From assembly GCA_030146045.1 (NCBI GenBank), contig JASLDG010000046.1, positions 1 to 37,267 of the forward strand: a stretch of DNA of 37,267 bases, given 5' to 3'. Of the stretch, positions 1 through 8,642 are shown piece after piece. The notes below the pieces were generated by a model. It searched no databases. It saw nothing but the letters and a program-made list of their open reading frames with translations, and was not told the origin of the DNA. Within the stretch, counting starts at the first letter, position 1; each line of letters opens with the position of its first letter. The position numbers and the translations under genes are program-made. Source of the stretch: Candidatus Saccharimonadales bacterium (GTDB taxonomy: Bacteria; Patescibacteriota; Saccharimonadia; Saccharimonadales; Saccharimonadaceae).

Positions 1-1036
1 TGCCTATTTGGCAGGTCTGCAAAATCAAGATGGCACTGCACAGTTTTCAGAGGAATATCTCGATTTTTTGGCCGACAATGAATTACCCGACGTCACCGTT
101 AGCTACGATGAAGAGGGCGATCTCGCCGTCACTACAACCGGACCATGGCCACTCGTGACATTCTGGGAAACGGTCGTGATGAGTGAGATTAACGAGCTGT
201 ACTTTAGCGAAAAACTTGTCCGTGAAGGAAAAAGTTTAGACGAGCTCTATCAAGAAGGCAACCAGCGGCTGACAGAAAAAATCGAGCGCCTTCGCGAGCG
301 TCCTGACATCAAATTCTCTGATTTTGGTACCCGGCGTCGCTTTAGCTACGAGTGGCAAAAGCATGTCATTAGTCGTATTGCCCACGAACTCCCCAATAAT
401 TTTGTCGGTACGTCGAATATCTACCTCGCACATGAACTCGGCCTGAAGCCGATTGGCACCTTCGCACACGAACTGCCCATGGTCTATAGTGCGCTTGAGC
501 GTGCCGGCGGCGGCGATCCGCTCGACGGCCATAACCGCGTCTTGCAAGATTGGCAAACATTGTATCGAGGTGACTTATCAACAGCGCTGACCGATACATT
601 TACGAGCGAGTTCTTCTTTGCTGATATGACACCCGAACAAGCGATAGAGTGGAAGTCTCTTAGACATGATAGTGGCGATCCGTTTGATTTTGGTGATCGC
701 GTAATCGATTTTTACGAAAAGTATGAGATCGATCCGCTCGACAAAACAATTGTATTTAGTGACGGACTCGATATCGATACGATTATTGAGCTAGCCGACT
801 ACTTTAAGGATAAGATCAACGTCACGTTTGGCTGGGGCACCACCCTCACGAATGATCTTGGCATCACACCAAATAATTTTGTGATGAAAGCGGTCATGGT
901 GAATGGAGAACCGACCGTAAAACTCAGTGACAACATCGGTAAACACACGGGCGATCCACAGACCATCGAATACTACCAAAAAGACGTCGAGAAACACATC
1001 GCTCAAGCTGCCTGCCGAGAAGTTGCTGTAGTATGA
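1..1036 (+). CDS. pncB: Nicotinate phosphoribosyltransferase, 5'-truncated by the window edge
   Basis: Converts nicotinate and PRPP (ATP-coupled) to nicotinate mononucleotide in cytoplasmic NAD salvage. The reading frame is open to base 1. The visible protein aligns from about residue 60 of a typical 400-residue PncB, so the in-frame TTG at 8 is an internal codon and the real start lies upstream. Family features are the FWE segment after the central TGPW stretch, GTFAHELPM around the expected active-site histidine, and IVFSDGLD followed by FGWGTTLTND, the phosphate-binding end of the barrel. The stop overlaps the next start (ATGA), so translational coupling with the Nudix-APH gene is likely. 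The family assignment is secure; only the N terminus is missing. Confidence 0.93.
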   Translation, partial: AYLAGLQNQDGTAQFSEEYLDFLADNELPDVTVSYDEEGDLAVTTTGPWPLVTFWETVVMSEINELYFSEKLVREGKSLDELYQEGNQRLTEKIERLRERPDIKFSDFGTRRRFSYEWQKHVISRIAHELPNNFVGTSNIYLAHELGLKPIGTFAHELPMVYSALERAGGGDPLDGHNRVLQDWQTLYRGDLSTALTDTFTSEFFFADMTPEQAIEWKSLRHDSGDPFDFGDRVIDFYEKYEIDPLDKTIVFSDGLDIDTIIELADYFKDKINVTFGWGTTLTNDLGITPNNFVMKAVMVNGEPTVKLSDNIGKHTGDPQTIEYYQKDVEKHIAQAACREVAVV

Positions 1037-2367
1037 GCGAAACCATGAAACGACAAGGTGAACTTTGGCTCGAAGGCCCCAACTATACTGCCGATGCCGT
1101 GATTATCGATTCGTTACAACAAAAGATCCTCCTGATTGAACGACGCGACTGCAGCGAATGGGCGCTGCCAGGTGGATTTGTTGACGCTGATGAAGCCGCC
1201 TACGACGCAAGTGTGCGCGAAGCGAAAGAAGAGGCTTCCGTTGATATAGCAAACGGACAGCTCATCTATCAAGGCATTGTTGATGACCCGCGCAATACTG
1301 AGTACGCCTGGATTGAAACAGCAGCCTATTTGTTTGAATGCGCCGAAATAACCGCTCGCGCCGGAGACGATGCCGGTGATGCCAAGTGGTTTTCGATCGA
1401 TGCACTTCCACCACTCTACGCATCGCATGCAGCAATCGTTGCTCGAGCCCTCGATGCACACTATAGTCGAGGAGAACTTGTGATCGCAGAAGAGCAGTCG
1501 CGCACCTCTGTCGATGGTGGCCATATGAATTACATCAAACAACTCGTCACGACACCCCACCGGACGGTATTCATCAAATCATACCAAGGTAGCGAAGCAT
1601 CGAATGAACACGTCGATCTCCTGCATAAAGAAGCAGCCATCATGAGCCATTTGCGCGCTCATCATTACCCACACGTGCCGCGCGTATCGCACATGCAAAC
1701 TAGCCAGACGCTCGCGATGGAGCCACTTGCACCCGACGATGGATGGCAGTGGCGTACACCACATACTGACATTGATCGCTATGTGCATGAATGTGCAGCC
1801 GCGCTTCGAACGCTCGAACAGCAGCCACTTCCAGCCGATACTCATGATATAGCCTCGTCATTTGCCGTCCACTACGAAGAAGGGTGGCATGCTTTTACGC
1901 CAGCATCACTCAACACTCTTCATCAATTCACACCTCTGATACGAACCGAGTCACAGCAGACCGCACTGCGACTTTTCCAGCAGATAGACGATCTAAGCCA
2001 GGTAGGCCTTGCCTTGGTACTACCAGATAGGTTCGTGTTATGTCATCATGATGCACGCCAGGCCAATATCGCTTGGCATAAAACACACGGCGTTCGACTG
2101 GTCGACTGGAGCTGGGCGGATATCGGACGGCCCGGCAGCGACATAACAACGCTCCTCATTGACCTCAAAAAACATGGCCACGATATCAGTCGTTATTCGT
2201 CAATGATTAACCGCGATCATTGCATAACAATGCTTGGATTCTGGCTCGAGCATGCCACGCGACCAATTACCGAACGACATCGTGAAATCCGCCTGCAACA
2301 ATTTCTATCGGCACTGACCGCCTATGAAGTCTTAGAGGCACTTCCCGAACGTGGGTCAGGCGTATGA
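1033..2367 (+). CDS. Nudix hydrolase - aminoglycoside-phosphotransferase-like kinase fusion
   Basis: Two-domain cytoplasmic protein of 444 residues. Residues about 15-145 form a Nudix domain whose box is G48-x5-E54-x7-R62-E63-x2-E66-E67; the usual Gly near its end is Ser69. Residues about 165-430 resemble an APH/choline-kinase fold: the catalytic loop has H338, D340 and N345, and the metal-binding Asp is D358 in a VDW motif. The start overlaps the pncB stop by 4 bp, so a role in NAD or nucleotide salvage is plausible, for example cleaving a dinucleotide and phosphorylating a nucleoside or vitamin. That role is inferred from position only. The last 46 bp overlap the end of metG on the other strand. 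Confidence 0.8.
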   Translation: MSETMKRQGELWLEGPNYTADAVIIDSLQQKILLIERRDCSEWALPGGFVDADEAAYDASVREAKEEASVDIANGQLIYQGIVDDPRNTEYAWIETAAYLFECAEITARAGDDAGDAKWFSIDALPPLYASHAAIVARALDAHYSRGELVIAEEQSRTSVDGGHMNYIKQLVTTPHRTVFIKSYQGSEASNEHVDLLHKEAAIMSHLRAHHYPHVPRVSHMQTSQTLAMEPLAPDDGWQWRTPHTDIDRYVHECAAALRTLEQQPLPADTHDIASSFAVHYEEGWHAFTPASLNTLHQFTPLIRTESQQTALRLFQQIDDLSQVGLALVLPDRFVLCHHDARQANIAWHKTHGVRLVDWSWADIGRPGSDITTLLIDLKKHGHDISRYSSMINRDHCITMLGFWLEHATRPITERHREIRLQQFLSALTAYEVLEALPERGSGV

Positions 2368-3818
2368 TTGTATATTTTTGGATAGAGCATACCTTCTGGC
2401 ATCTTTACGACCCCTGTCTGGAATGTCTGATGAATCACATCAGCCGTGTGCGGCATAAATGGTACGAGCAGATCAGCAACTTGCATCAACGTACCGACTG
2501 CCGTTGCTAAAATCTCACCAAGATGCGCTTCGGCGTCAGCATCCTTATCTTTATTTTTAGCAACTTCCCATGGCTTAACCGTTTCAAGATACTGGTTAAG
2601 TCCACGGATTGATTCCCACACAAAATCAATCGCCTGGTCAAATCGCAGACTCGTCATCGCATCATGATACGGTTTCATATCATGCTCGGCTTGCGGTGCA
2701 TCACCAATCACGCCTGCCTGGTAACGATTCACCATACTTGCAACTCGCTGCAACACATTACCAAGGTCATTACCAAGCTCGGTATTATATACCGTCTCGA
2801 ATTTCTCCCACGTAAAATCACCGTCATCCTGGGTTGGAATATGGCGTGTAAAGAAATAGCGGAACGCATCAACACCGTAATTATCAATGATGTCAACCGG
2901 ATCAACCACGTTGCCGACCGTTTTGCTCATTTTGGCACCACCGACATTCACAAATCCATGGACAAGTAGTTTTTTCGGGAGAGGTAGCTCAAGCCCGAGC
3001 AACATAGCGGGCCAAATACCGGCGTGAAAACGCAAGATATCTTTGCCAATGACTTGCACATCAGCAGGCCAATAGTCTTGCCAGCCGTCACGATCAGGAT
3101 AGCCAAGCACCGTAATGTAATTTGCGAGTGCGTCAAGCCACACATACATGATCTGGTCTGGATCATTTGGTACAGGCACACCCCAACTCAGATTCTTTTT
3201 AGGTCGTGAAATACTCACGTCTTTGACGCCGTCTTTAATTAATTCCAAGAATTCTTTTTTACGAAATTCCGGCACAATTTGCATGCGGTTTTTTTCGATC
3301 GCTTCACGGATTTGATCAGTAAACGCACTTGCCTTGAGATAATAATTCTCTTCGCTGACGCGCTCGTACGGCTTTTGATGATCTGGACATATACCGCCCG
3401 TTGCCTGCACTTCTTTGTCAGTAAAGAATGCTTCATGGCCCATGCAGTACCAGCCCTCATACGTATTCTTGTAGATATACGGCTGGAGCTTTTGCCAGAT
3501 CCACTGGACTGCTGCAACGTGATGAGGATCGGTCGTACGAATAAAATCAGTAAACTCAGCGCCAACTTTGCGCATCAATACCTCAAAATTACCATAGGTT
3601 TGGTCGGTATATTGCTGCGGGGTTATTCCCAACTCGGTCGCTTTTGCCGCAATCTTATTACCATGCTCATCGGTACCAACCTGGAAACGAACGTCGTGTC
3701 CATTTTGTTTTTGATACCGCGCCCAAATATCTGCCAATAGATAATCGAGTGCATTACCAATATGCGGCTTACCATTCACATACGGAATAGCTGTCGTGAT
3801 GTAAAGTTTTTTTCCCAT
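2322..3818 (-). CDS. metG: Methionyl-tRNA synthetase
   Basis: Charges tRNA-Met with methionine. The class I signatures are complete: H19-I20-G21-N22 follows the ITTAIPYVNG entry strand, and K296-M297-S298-K299-T300 is the KMSKS loop. The connective peptide has a single Cys knuckle region (CMGH...CPDH). At 498 residues it is the short form lacking the C-terminal EMAP/Trbp111-like tRNA-binding domain. The start is set by an extended -10 (TGGTATAAT) ending 8 nt before ATG with no Shine-Dalgarno, suggesting a leaderless transcript. It lies 19 bp after a membrane-protein gene of the same strand and converges on the Nudix-APH gene with a 46-bp coding overlap. Confidence 0.95.
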   Translation of the reverse strand: MGKKLYITTAIPYVNGKPHIGNALDYLLADIWARYQKQNGHDVRFQVGTDEHGNKIAAKATELGITPQQYTDQTYGNFEVLMRKVGAEFTDFIRTTDPHHVAAVQWIWQKLQPYIYKNTYEGWYCMGHEAFFTDKEVQATGGICPDHQKPYERVSEENYYLKASAFTDQIREAIEKNRMQIVPEFRKKEFLELIKDGVKDVSISRPKKNLSWGVPVPNDPDQIMYVWLDALANYITVLGYPDRDGWQDYWPADVQVIGKDILRFHAGIWPAMLLGLELPLPKKLLVHGFVNVGGAKMSKTVGNVVDPVDIIDNYGVDAFRYFFTRHIPTQDDGDFTWEKFETVYNTELGNDLGNVLQRVASMVNRYQAGVIGDAPQAEHDMKPYHDAMTSLRFDQAIDFVWESIRGLNQYLETVKPWEVAKNKDKDADAEAHLGEILATAVGTLMQVADLLVPFMPHTADVIHQTFQTGVVKMPEGMLYPKIYNHTPDPRSGSASKTS

Positions 3819-3826
3819 TGCTGCTA

Positions 3827-3832
3827 ATTATA
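3827..3832 (-). promoter_or_regulatory. Extended -10 of metG (leaderless)
   Basis: TATAAT preceded by TGG, ending 8 nt before the metG ATG. Transcription would begin at or next to the start codon. No Shine-Dalgarno is present in the short interval. Confidence 0.55.
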
Positions 3833-3837
3833 CCATC

Positions 3838-5190
3838 TTAGCTATTGGCCGGAAAGTCAGAAGAAAGCATCCCCTTGAAACTCTCGCTCATATCACCCAG
3901 CGCATCTTTCAGTGATTTCGCCGCACTCGGGCGTTCGATTTTTACCGATTCGTTCGTTTTGAGTGTTGCACGCATTGTATTCTTTGATGTCGACTCATTA
4001 CTTTTGGTCGTTAATTCGACATCAAGTCCCGTGATGGTATGGCTCCAGGTGTTTGCCCATATCGTTATGGTGTTTGTCGTTTTGACATCTTTTTTATCTG
4101 ACGCAGCGTCTGCTTCGTCAGCTTTCTTGTCGTTTTTCGTACACTCTTTGAGCGCTTTTACCTTCGGCACATTAGCCAGCTCTTTCATGAATGATGCAAG
4201 TTTTGTCTCGTCGATACGTACGTCATAAGCGGTACTGCCTTCCCTTTTCTGATCAGTAGTCTTAATAGCCGTAAAGGAGCGCTTGTGGTAGATACTACGT
4301 ATCTCATCAGCCGTTTTTTTATCATCAGCCAATGTCTTGAACGCTTTTTGCATACACGACACTTCGTCGTCAGACGCATCCTTATCGAGCGATTTGATAT
4401 CCTCGTCGCTAATCTTAATCCATTGACCGTCTATTTTTTGGATCGGTTTCGCAAATAATTCATCGTAGATCGAATGCATAAATTGCTGGGCGAATTGCTT
4501 CTCGGCAGCACTCATACCTACCGATGCTTCATCCAGCTTATCCATACCACTCTGCATCAACATATCCGCCACCAAGTCTTTATATGCCGTATAAAGACCG
4601 TCAGCTTTTATATAAACACCATCTTTCAGCGGTGCAACAACCGCAGCCTTCACGTCAGTGCTTTTGCCATTATAGGTCAATTGATTATTCGTCGTGACAG
4701 CCAACCCTTTATCGTGATCAGCCTGCGCATTAAACGTGCTCTTTGTCTCAAATGTCTGTGCTTCTTCGCCCTTACGTGTCGTGGTGGTTGTCATTTCCAG
4801 TGAACCCTGCGCAGTCATGGTTTTTGCACTCAGCAGTTTTGTTGTGCCATCAAATACAACCTGTTCAGGGTTGGTATACCATGCATATGCTGCATATCCG
4901 CCACCCGCTAATCCTAGCACGGTGATTGCAGCGAGAGTCAATGCAATCCACTTGCCACGTCCTGATTTTTTCGGTGCACCCGATGCAAGCACCAGCTGGG
5001 CAGCAGACATTCCCCCAGGCTCCGCATTTGGCGCCTGCGCTTCGTCGGTCTTCACTGGCTCCTCTGGATTACCCTCTGCTTCCGCTTCAACCGCACTCAA
5101 TGAGGCATCAGACAGCACCGTGTCCGCGTCAGTGGGCGTATCTTTCGATGGTTTGTATGATGCTACATTATCATTATCTGTGTCAGCCAT
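3838..5190 (-). CDS. Membrane-anchored extracytoplasmic protein of unknown function
   Basis: 450 residues. The first ~75 are acidic and low-complexity (cytoplasmic linker). One membrane segment follows at about 82-105 (IALTLAAITVLGLAGGGYAAYAWY). The rest, rich in Lys, Asp and Thr, would lie outside the cell. Two Cys, in VSCMQK and KECTK, could form a disulfide. The size and mixed beta/helical look resemble LppX/LprG-type proteins only loosely; I do not recognise a family. The start has GGGAG 9 nt upstream and a TACTAT -10 near 5219-5224, so unlike metG it has a short conventional leader. It sits between the 3D-domain protein and metG. Confidence 0.75.
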   Translation of the reverse strand: MADTDNDNVASYKPSKDTPTDADTVLSDASLSAVEAEAEGNPEEPVKTDEAQAPNAEPGGMSAAQLVLASGAPKKSGRGKWIALTLAAITVLGLAGGGYAAYAWYTNPEQVVFDGTTKLLSAKTMTAQGSLEMTTTTTRKGEEAQTFETKSTFNAQADHDKGLAVTTNNQLTYNGKSTDVKAAVVAPLKDGVYIKADGLYTAYKDLVADMLMQSGMDKLDEASVGMSAAEKQFAQQFMHSIYDELFAKPIQKIDGQWIKISDEDIKSLDKDASDDEVSCMQKAFKTLADDKKTADEIRSIYHKRSFTAIKTTDQKREGSTAYDVRIDETKLASFMKELANVPKVKALKECTKNDKKADEADAASDKKDVKTTNTITIWANTWSHTITGLDVELTTKSNESTSKNTMRATLKTNESVKIERPSAAKSLKDALGDMSESFKGMLSSDFPANS

Positions 5191-5227
5191 GGCATTTCGC
5201 TCCCGCTTAAATATACCTATAGTAGCA

Positions 5228-5253
5228 TAAAAAGAGCTGTATATGCGCTGCTC
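5228..5253 (-). terminator. Weak intrinsic terminator after the 3D-domain gene
   Basis: On the minus strand a short GAGC...GCTC stem is followed by TTTTT directly after the stop codon at 5254. The stem is only 4-6 bp, so termination is probably partial. Confidence 0.35.
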
Positions 5254-6489
5254 CTATCGGCCATCATTGTTTGACCAGTCAGTTGCAAGATCAAACCCAT
5301 GCGGATGGCGCGCCACAAAACCGCCGGTATCGTAGACTTTGCCTAAGCCCAAGCTCGTTTCGACAATCGAGCAGCGTGGATAATTACCAAGATGGGCTGC
5401 CACCAAAATATAACCGTCTTTGTCAATTTTAGCGCCGTCTGGTCGTATAGTATATGTACCGCCGCCACAGCTCCCCATGGTGACGTTCATTGGTAAATCA
5501 TAGTAGGTTTCGCGGTGCACCACACCCTTGCTATCAGTGAACATATTCGCACCTTTATTGCGACTCAGGCCATTACCTGGATTCAAGCCGAAAACCTCAA
5601 CCTGCTTTACCGGCTGAAGGGTAATCACATTTTGAATTTCTGTCCGCGCAAGCTCTGCCCCTGCTTGCATCGTCACTTCATAGGTAATAGCACGCTTACC
5701 CGGCACACCTGGGGCTTGCACCTCTTTATATCCAATAGGACGATTCATGTCATAGATTTTTTCAACAGCAAACGGTACGTTCTGCTCTTCGGTCACCGTC
5801 TGCTTGCCGTTGCGCGAGAGCTGGATTGTCATATCGGGATAAATAGCCGTGTTAAGTGCCACTGATACATGGTCATTCGCTGCAACACGAATCGTTTTTT
5901 CTGTAAATAGCTCTGCAACCGTCTGCGCCTGCGTATAGAGCAACGTCTTCTTACCGTACAATACCAGCGTAACAGGTGTCGCTCGATCAATAACCAACTC
6001 GACACTTGCACCGTTCACCGCTATATTATCACTCGATCGTAGTGTTGTCTTATCCTCGCTACGGAGCGTAAGGCCCGCCGCTTCAGCAATTTTACTCGGG
6101 CTTTGATGTGCGGTCATAATTTTCTGCTTGAGCGAACCGTCACTTACAATTACTGGGCGGGCCCGATAAATATTAACCGTGTAATGGGTACCGATTAAAG
6201 CCTCAGATCGTTTTGGCTCAATCGTATCATTATCATCAAGTGCTATACCAGCTTGCTCAAGAGCCGCTGCCACGGTCCGCTCTTTTGTCACAATCACCTT
6301 TTCTTGACCGCGATCATGGATTGTTACGAGACGTTCTCGTAAGATATTGGGGGTATCCGCTGCATACGCACGATGCGCCTGCACTGCCCCAAAGAGCGCT
6401 ATAAGTGCAACAAACAGCGCGCCAATACTAATAATGGCGCGCGTTGAAAACAAAAAACGATAAGTAACTCTTTTGATCATAACAATCAT
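5254..6489 (-). CDS. Secreted DUF348-G5-3D cell-wall protein (YabE-like)
   Basis: 411 residues with an N-terminal signal or anchor segment (about 10-40, ending AHRAYA). Two or three DUF348 units follow (ERLVTIHDRGQEKVIVTKERTVAAAL, then YRARPVIV and ATPVTLVLYGKKT), then a G5-like domain ending in QPVKQVEVFG. The C-terminal ~85 residues look like a 3D domain: LGKVYDTGG and HGFDLATDW carry the conserved Asp residues. The inferred role is peptidoglycan cleavage or remodelling outside the cell. It is a paralogue of the Rpf protein on the other side of ksgA, sharing everything but the catalytic end. A TATACT -10 lies about 30 nt upstream; no strong Shine-Dalgarno is seen, and a second Met at residue 4 is possible. 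Confidence 0.82.
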   Translation of the reverse strand: MIVMIKRVTYRFLFSTRAIISIGALFVALIALFGAVQAHRAYAADTPNILRERLVTIHDRGQEKVIVTKERTVAAALEQAGIALDDNDTIEPKRSEALIGTHYTVNIYRARPVIVSDGSLKQKIMTAHQSPSKIAEAAGLTLRSEDKTTLRSSDNIAVNGASVELVIDRATPVTLVLYGKKTLLYTQAQTVAELFTEKTIRVAANDHVSVALNTAIYPDMTIQLSRNGKQTVTEEQNVPFAVEKIYDMNRPIGYKEVQAPGVPGKRAITYEVTMQAGAELARTEIQNVITLQPVKQVEVFGLNPGNGLSRNKGANMFTDSKGVVHRETYYDLPMNVTMGSCGGGTYTIRPDGAKIDKDGYILVAAHLGNYPRCSIVETSLGLGKVYDTGGFVARHPHGFDLATDWSNNDGR

Positions 6490-6546
6490 ATATCTCTTGG
6501 AGGAACTTGTATGAGTATATCAAATTCGCAGCAAAGCGTCGACCCG

Positions 6547-7314
6547 CTACGAAACAGCAGCTGCAAGTTCTCGCCACTGCGCTATTGATAATTCCTGGGC
6601 GCGCGCTTCTGCCGAAATGCCAGCTTTTTGCAATAGCTCATCGACTGCTGATTTTTCGAGATGCAAGCCACCGGCCAAGCTCGAGCGCAGTTTTTTACGG
6701 CGTTCCGAGAACCCAGCGCGAACAACGCGAAAAAATGCTTTCTGGTCGGCCAGCGCCACGAGCGGTGCTTCGCGGCGACGAAGTACCACCACCTGCGAAT
6801 CAACCTTCGGGGGTGGCGTAAAATATTCGGCTGGCACCTCAATATCGAGGCTCGCCTCGAAAAATACCTGCGCCGACACACTCAACATGCTCATATCGCC
6901 AGGATCAGCTGCGATCCGTTCGGCTACTTCTTTTTGCACCAATAATACTGCGATTGATGGTGGATTTGTCGCTTCTGATACCTGCTGGACGATTTTACTC
7001 GTAATGTAGTAGGGAACATTGGCGACGACTTTGTAGCCCTCTGGCAGCCCGGAAAGGTCAAATTGGAGGATATCAGTATTTACCACCTCAAGATCTTTAC
7101 CTGGGAACTGTGCCGGCAATTTACGCGCCAGATCAGCATCGAACTCAACTGCTATTACTTTTTGGGCGCGGCGAAGCAATTCGCTGGTTAGTGTCCCCAG
7201 CCCAGGACCGATCTCGAGCACCGTATCGCGTTCGCTCACCTCTGCCGCGTCGGCAATGGCTGCTAAAATATCACGGTCTTTTAGCCAATGTTGGCCAAGT
7301 TCTTTTTTAGGCAT
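6547..7314 (-). CDS. rsmA (ksgA): 16S rRNA (adenine1518/1519-N6)-dimethyltransferase
   Basis: Dimethylates two adjacent adenines in helix 45 of 16S rRNA during 30S maturation. At 255 residues it has the usual length. SAM motif I is at residues 33-41 (LEIGPGLGT), the acidic end of beta-2 is VEFDADLA, and the catalytic motif IV is N99-V-P-Y102 (family N-[ILV]-P-[YF]). The N-terminal QHWL matches the family QNFL. The ATG overlaps the last base of the upstream stop (TAATG), so it is probably coupled to the Rpf gene. rpfB-ksgA adjacency is known in mycobacteria. Confidence 0.95.
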   Translation of the reverse strand: MPKKELGQHWLKDRDILAAIADAAEVSERDTVLEIGPGLGTLTSELLRRAQKVIAVEFDADLARKLPAQFPGKDLEVVNTDILQFDLSGLPEGYKVVANVPYYITSKIVQQVSEATNPPSIAVLLVQKEVAERIAADPGDMSMLSVSAQVFFEASLDIEVPAEYFTPPPKVDSQVVVLRRREAPLVALADQKAFFRVVRAGFSERRKKLRSSLAGGLHLEKSAVDELLQKAGISAEARAQELSIAQWRELAAAVS

Positions 7315-8477
7315 TAGCGATAAATATCCTGTAAACCTTTTGATCGGCTACATGATGGCCACGGCTTCCAGCCGCGAGACTGATAAGTCAGCCACGCTTT
7401 TTCGTCTTGCACCGCAGGAGGTGCTAAGGATGCATTTGCATAGCCTTTATAATTGCCCCAGGTTCGAACGTCGTATTGATACGCCCCATAATATCCATTT
7501 CCCGTGTTCGACGTATAGCTCCCCTCGCATGAACGAAGGCGGGCCAACGCTTCAGCAAAACTACCACTAAATGTATTTGCTAGCTTTGTCCCGATAATTT
7601 CCACTTGCTGTACTGGCTGTTCGGTTACAACACTCTGGATCGCGGCACGGCTTACTTCGATCCCATTTCGCATTTCGATTTGGTAGGTCACCATCTTTTT
7701 ACCGTTCCTACCTGGGGTCTGCACTTGTTTATAGCCAACTGGTTGATCAGGCGCCTGAACCTGGCGCGTATCAAAAGCAACTTCCTCTTCTTTTGTTTGC
7801 GTCTGCACACCGTTACGCCAAATCGCCACGGTCATACCAGCTGTCATCGGAGTAGCTGCTGGCACCGAAAGCGTATCATCTTTGTCGAGCGTAATCTTTT
7901 TGCGTTTCATCATGTCACCCACGGTGGTCTCTTGCGTATACGCGGTCGTCTTTTGCCCATAAAGCTCAAGCGTAAACTCAGTCGCTCTCGTCACCACCAT
8001 CTTCTGTCCAGCACCATCGGACACAATATCATCACTCGGCTTGAGCGCCGTCTCGTCTTCGTCATGCAGCACCAATCCTACCTCGGCCGCAATACCGCGA
8101 GCCGTTTGATGTGCCGTCATCACCTTTTGCCTTAATGCCCCATCAACCACAATAACAGGTCGTGCACGATAGACATTCACTGTATAGTTGTTCGCCTCAA
8201 GGGGCGTCGCGACGCGCGGTTCGGTACGGTCATGTTCGTCAAGCGTCATGCCAGCATCTTTGAGCGCTGCGCCAATCGTCGTAGCACGAGTCAGTACTAC
8301 CTTTTCGTTACCACGATCGTGGATTGTCACGAGTCGCTCGCCAGACCCGGTATCAGCCGCTGCTGCATGCGGCATGGAAACAATTGCCCAAAGAACTGCG
8401 CAAAAGACTAAGAATACGCCTGCCAGCACGCTCGCCTCGCGGAAAATAGTCGGTCGTCTCAACAATTGTCTCATCAT
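7314..8477 (-). CDS. Resuscitation-promoting-factor-like protein (DUF348-G5-Rpf)
   Basis: 387 residues, exported by an N-terminal hydrophobic segment ending near PHAAAADT. Three DUF348-type units and a G5 domain (ending EQPVQQVEIIG) are followed by a C-terminal Rpf transglycosylase domain of about 75 residues. E318 in RSCEGSY matches the catalytic Glu of Rpf enzymes, and GNGYYGAYQYDVRTW is the substrate-groove segment. Such enzymes cleave peptidoglycan glycan strands. The order matches RpfB, and it lies directly upstream of ksgA with a TAATG overlap. Two Met codons start the frame (MMRQ). A TATAAT lies about 37 nt upstream and is followed by the palindrome ACACTAGTGT. Confidence 0.87.
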   Translation of the reverse strand: MMRQLLRRPTIFREASVLAGVFLVFCAVLWAIVSMPHAAAADTGSGERLVTIHDRGNEKVVLTRATTIGAALKDAGMTLDEHDRTEPRVATPLEANNYTVNVYRARPVIVVDGALRQKVMTAHQTARGIAAEVGLVLHDEDETALKPSDDIVSDGAGQKMVVTRATEFTLELYGQKTTAYTQETTVGDMMKRKKITLDKDDTLSVPAATPMTAGMTVAIWRNGVQTQTKEEEVAFDTRQVQAPDQPVGYKQVQTPGRNGKKMVTYQIEMRNGIEVSRAAIQSVVTEQPVQQVEIIGTKLANTFSGSFAEALARLRSCEGSYTSNTGNGYYGAYQYDVRTWGNYKGYANASLAPPAVQDEKAWLTYQSRGWKPWPSCSRSKGLQDIYR

Positions 8478-8514
8478 AGTTTTGTCACTGATTTTTTGCA
8501 GTACACTAGTGTTT

Positions 8515-8520
8515 ATTATA
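8515..8520 (-). promoter_or_regulatory. Extended -10 of the Rpf gene
   Basis: TGTTATAAT on the minus strand, with the start codon 37 nt further on. ACACTAGTGT directly after the -10 is a perfect 10-bp palindrome overlapping the expected start of transcription and could be an operator. Confidence 0.5.
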
Positions 8521-8584
8521 ACACGAACGCACCAATCCCCAATGGAGGTTACTCATTTCACCGATTTTTATTTATTAAATATTA

Positions 8585-8613
8585 TTGACATTATGTTAAC
8601 TATATGTTAGTAT
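8585..8613 (+). promoter_or_regulatory. Promoter of the 8643 gene
   Basis: TTGACA, a 17-bp spacer and TAGTAT preceded by TG. It has the same architecture as the promoters of the other envelope-type genes in the window. The leader to the ATG is about 22-25 nt and contains AGAAG. Confidence 0.65.
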
Positions 8614-8642
8614 AGTAACCAGTACCTAAATAGAAGAACGTC

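Noticed and set aside
6511..6588. 25-codon + strand ORF with GGAGG 7 nt before its ATG, between ksgA and the 3D gene
   Set aside because: The sequence lies on the strand opposite both neighbours, has no visible promoter, and the peptide has no features; the Shine-Dalgarno is probably chance.
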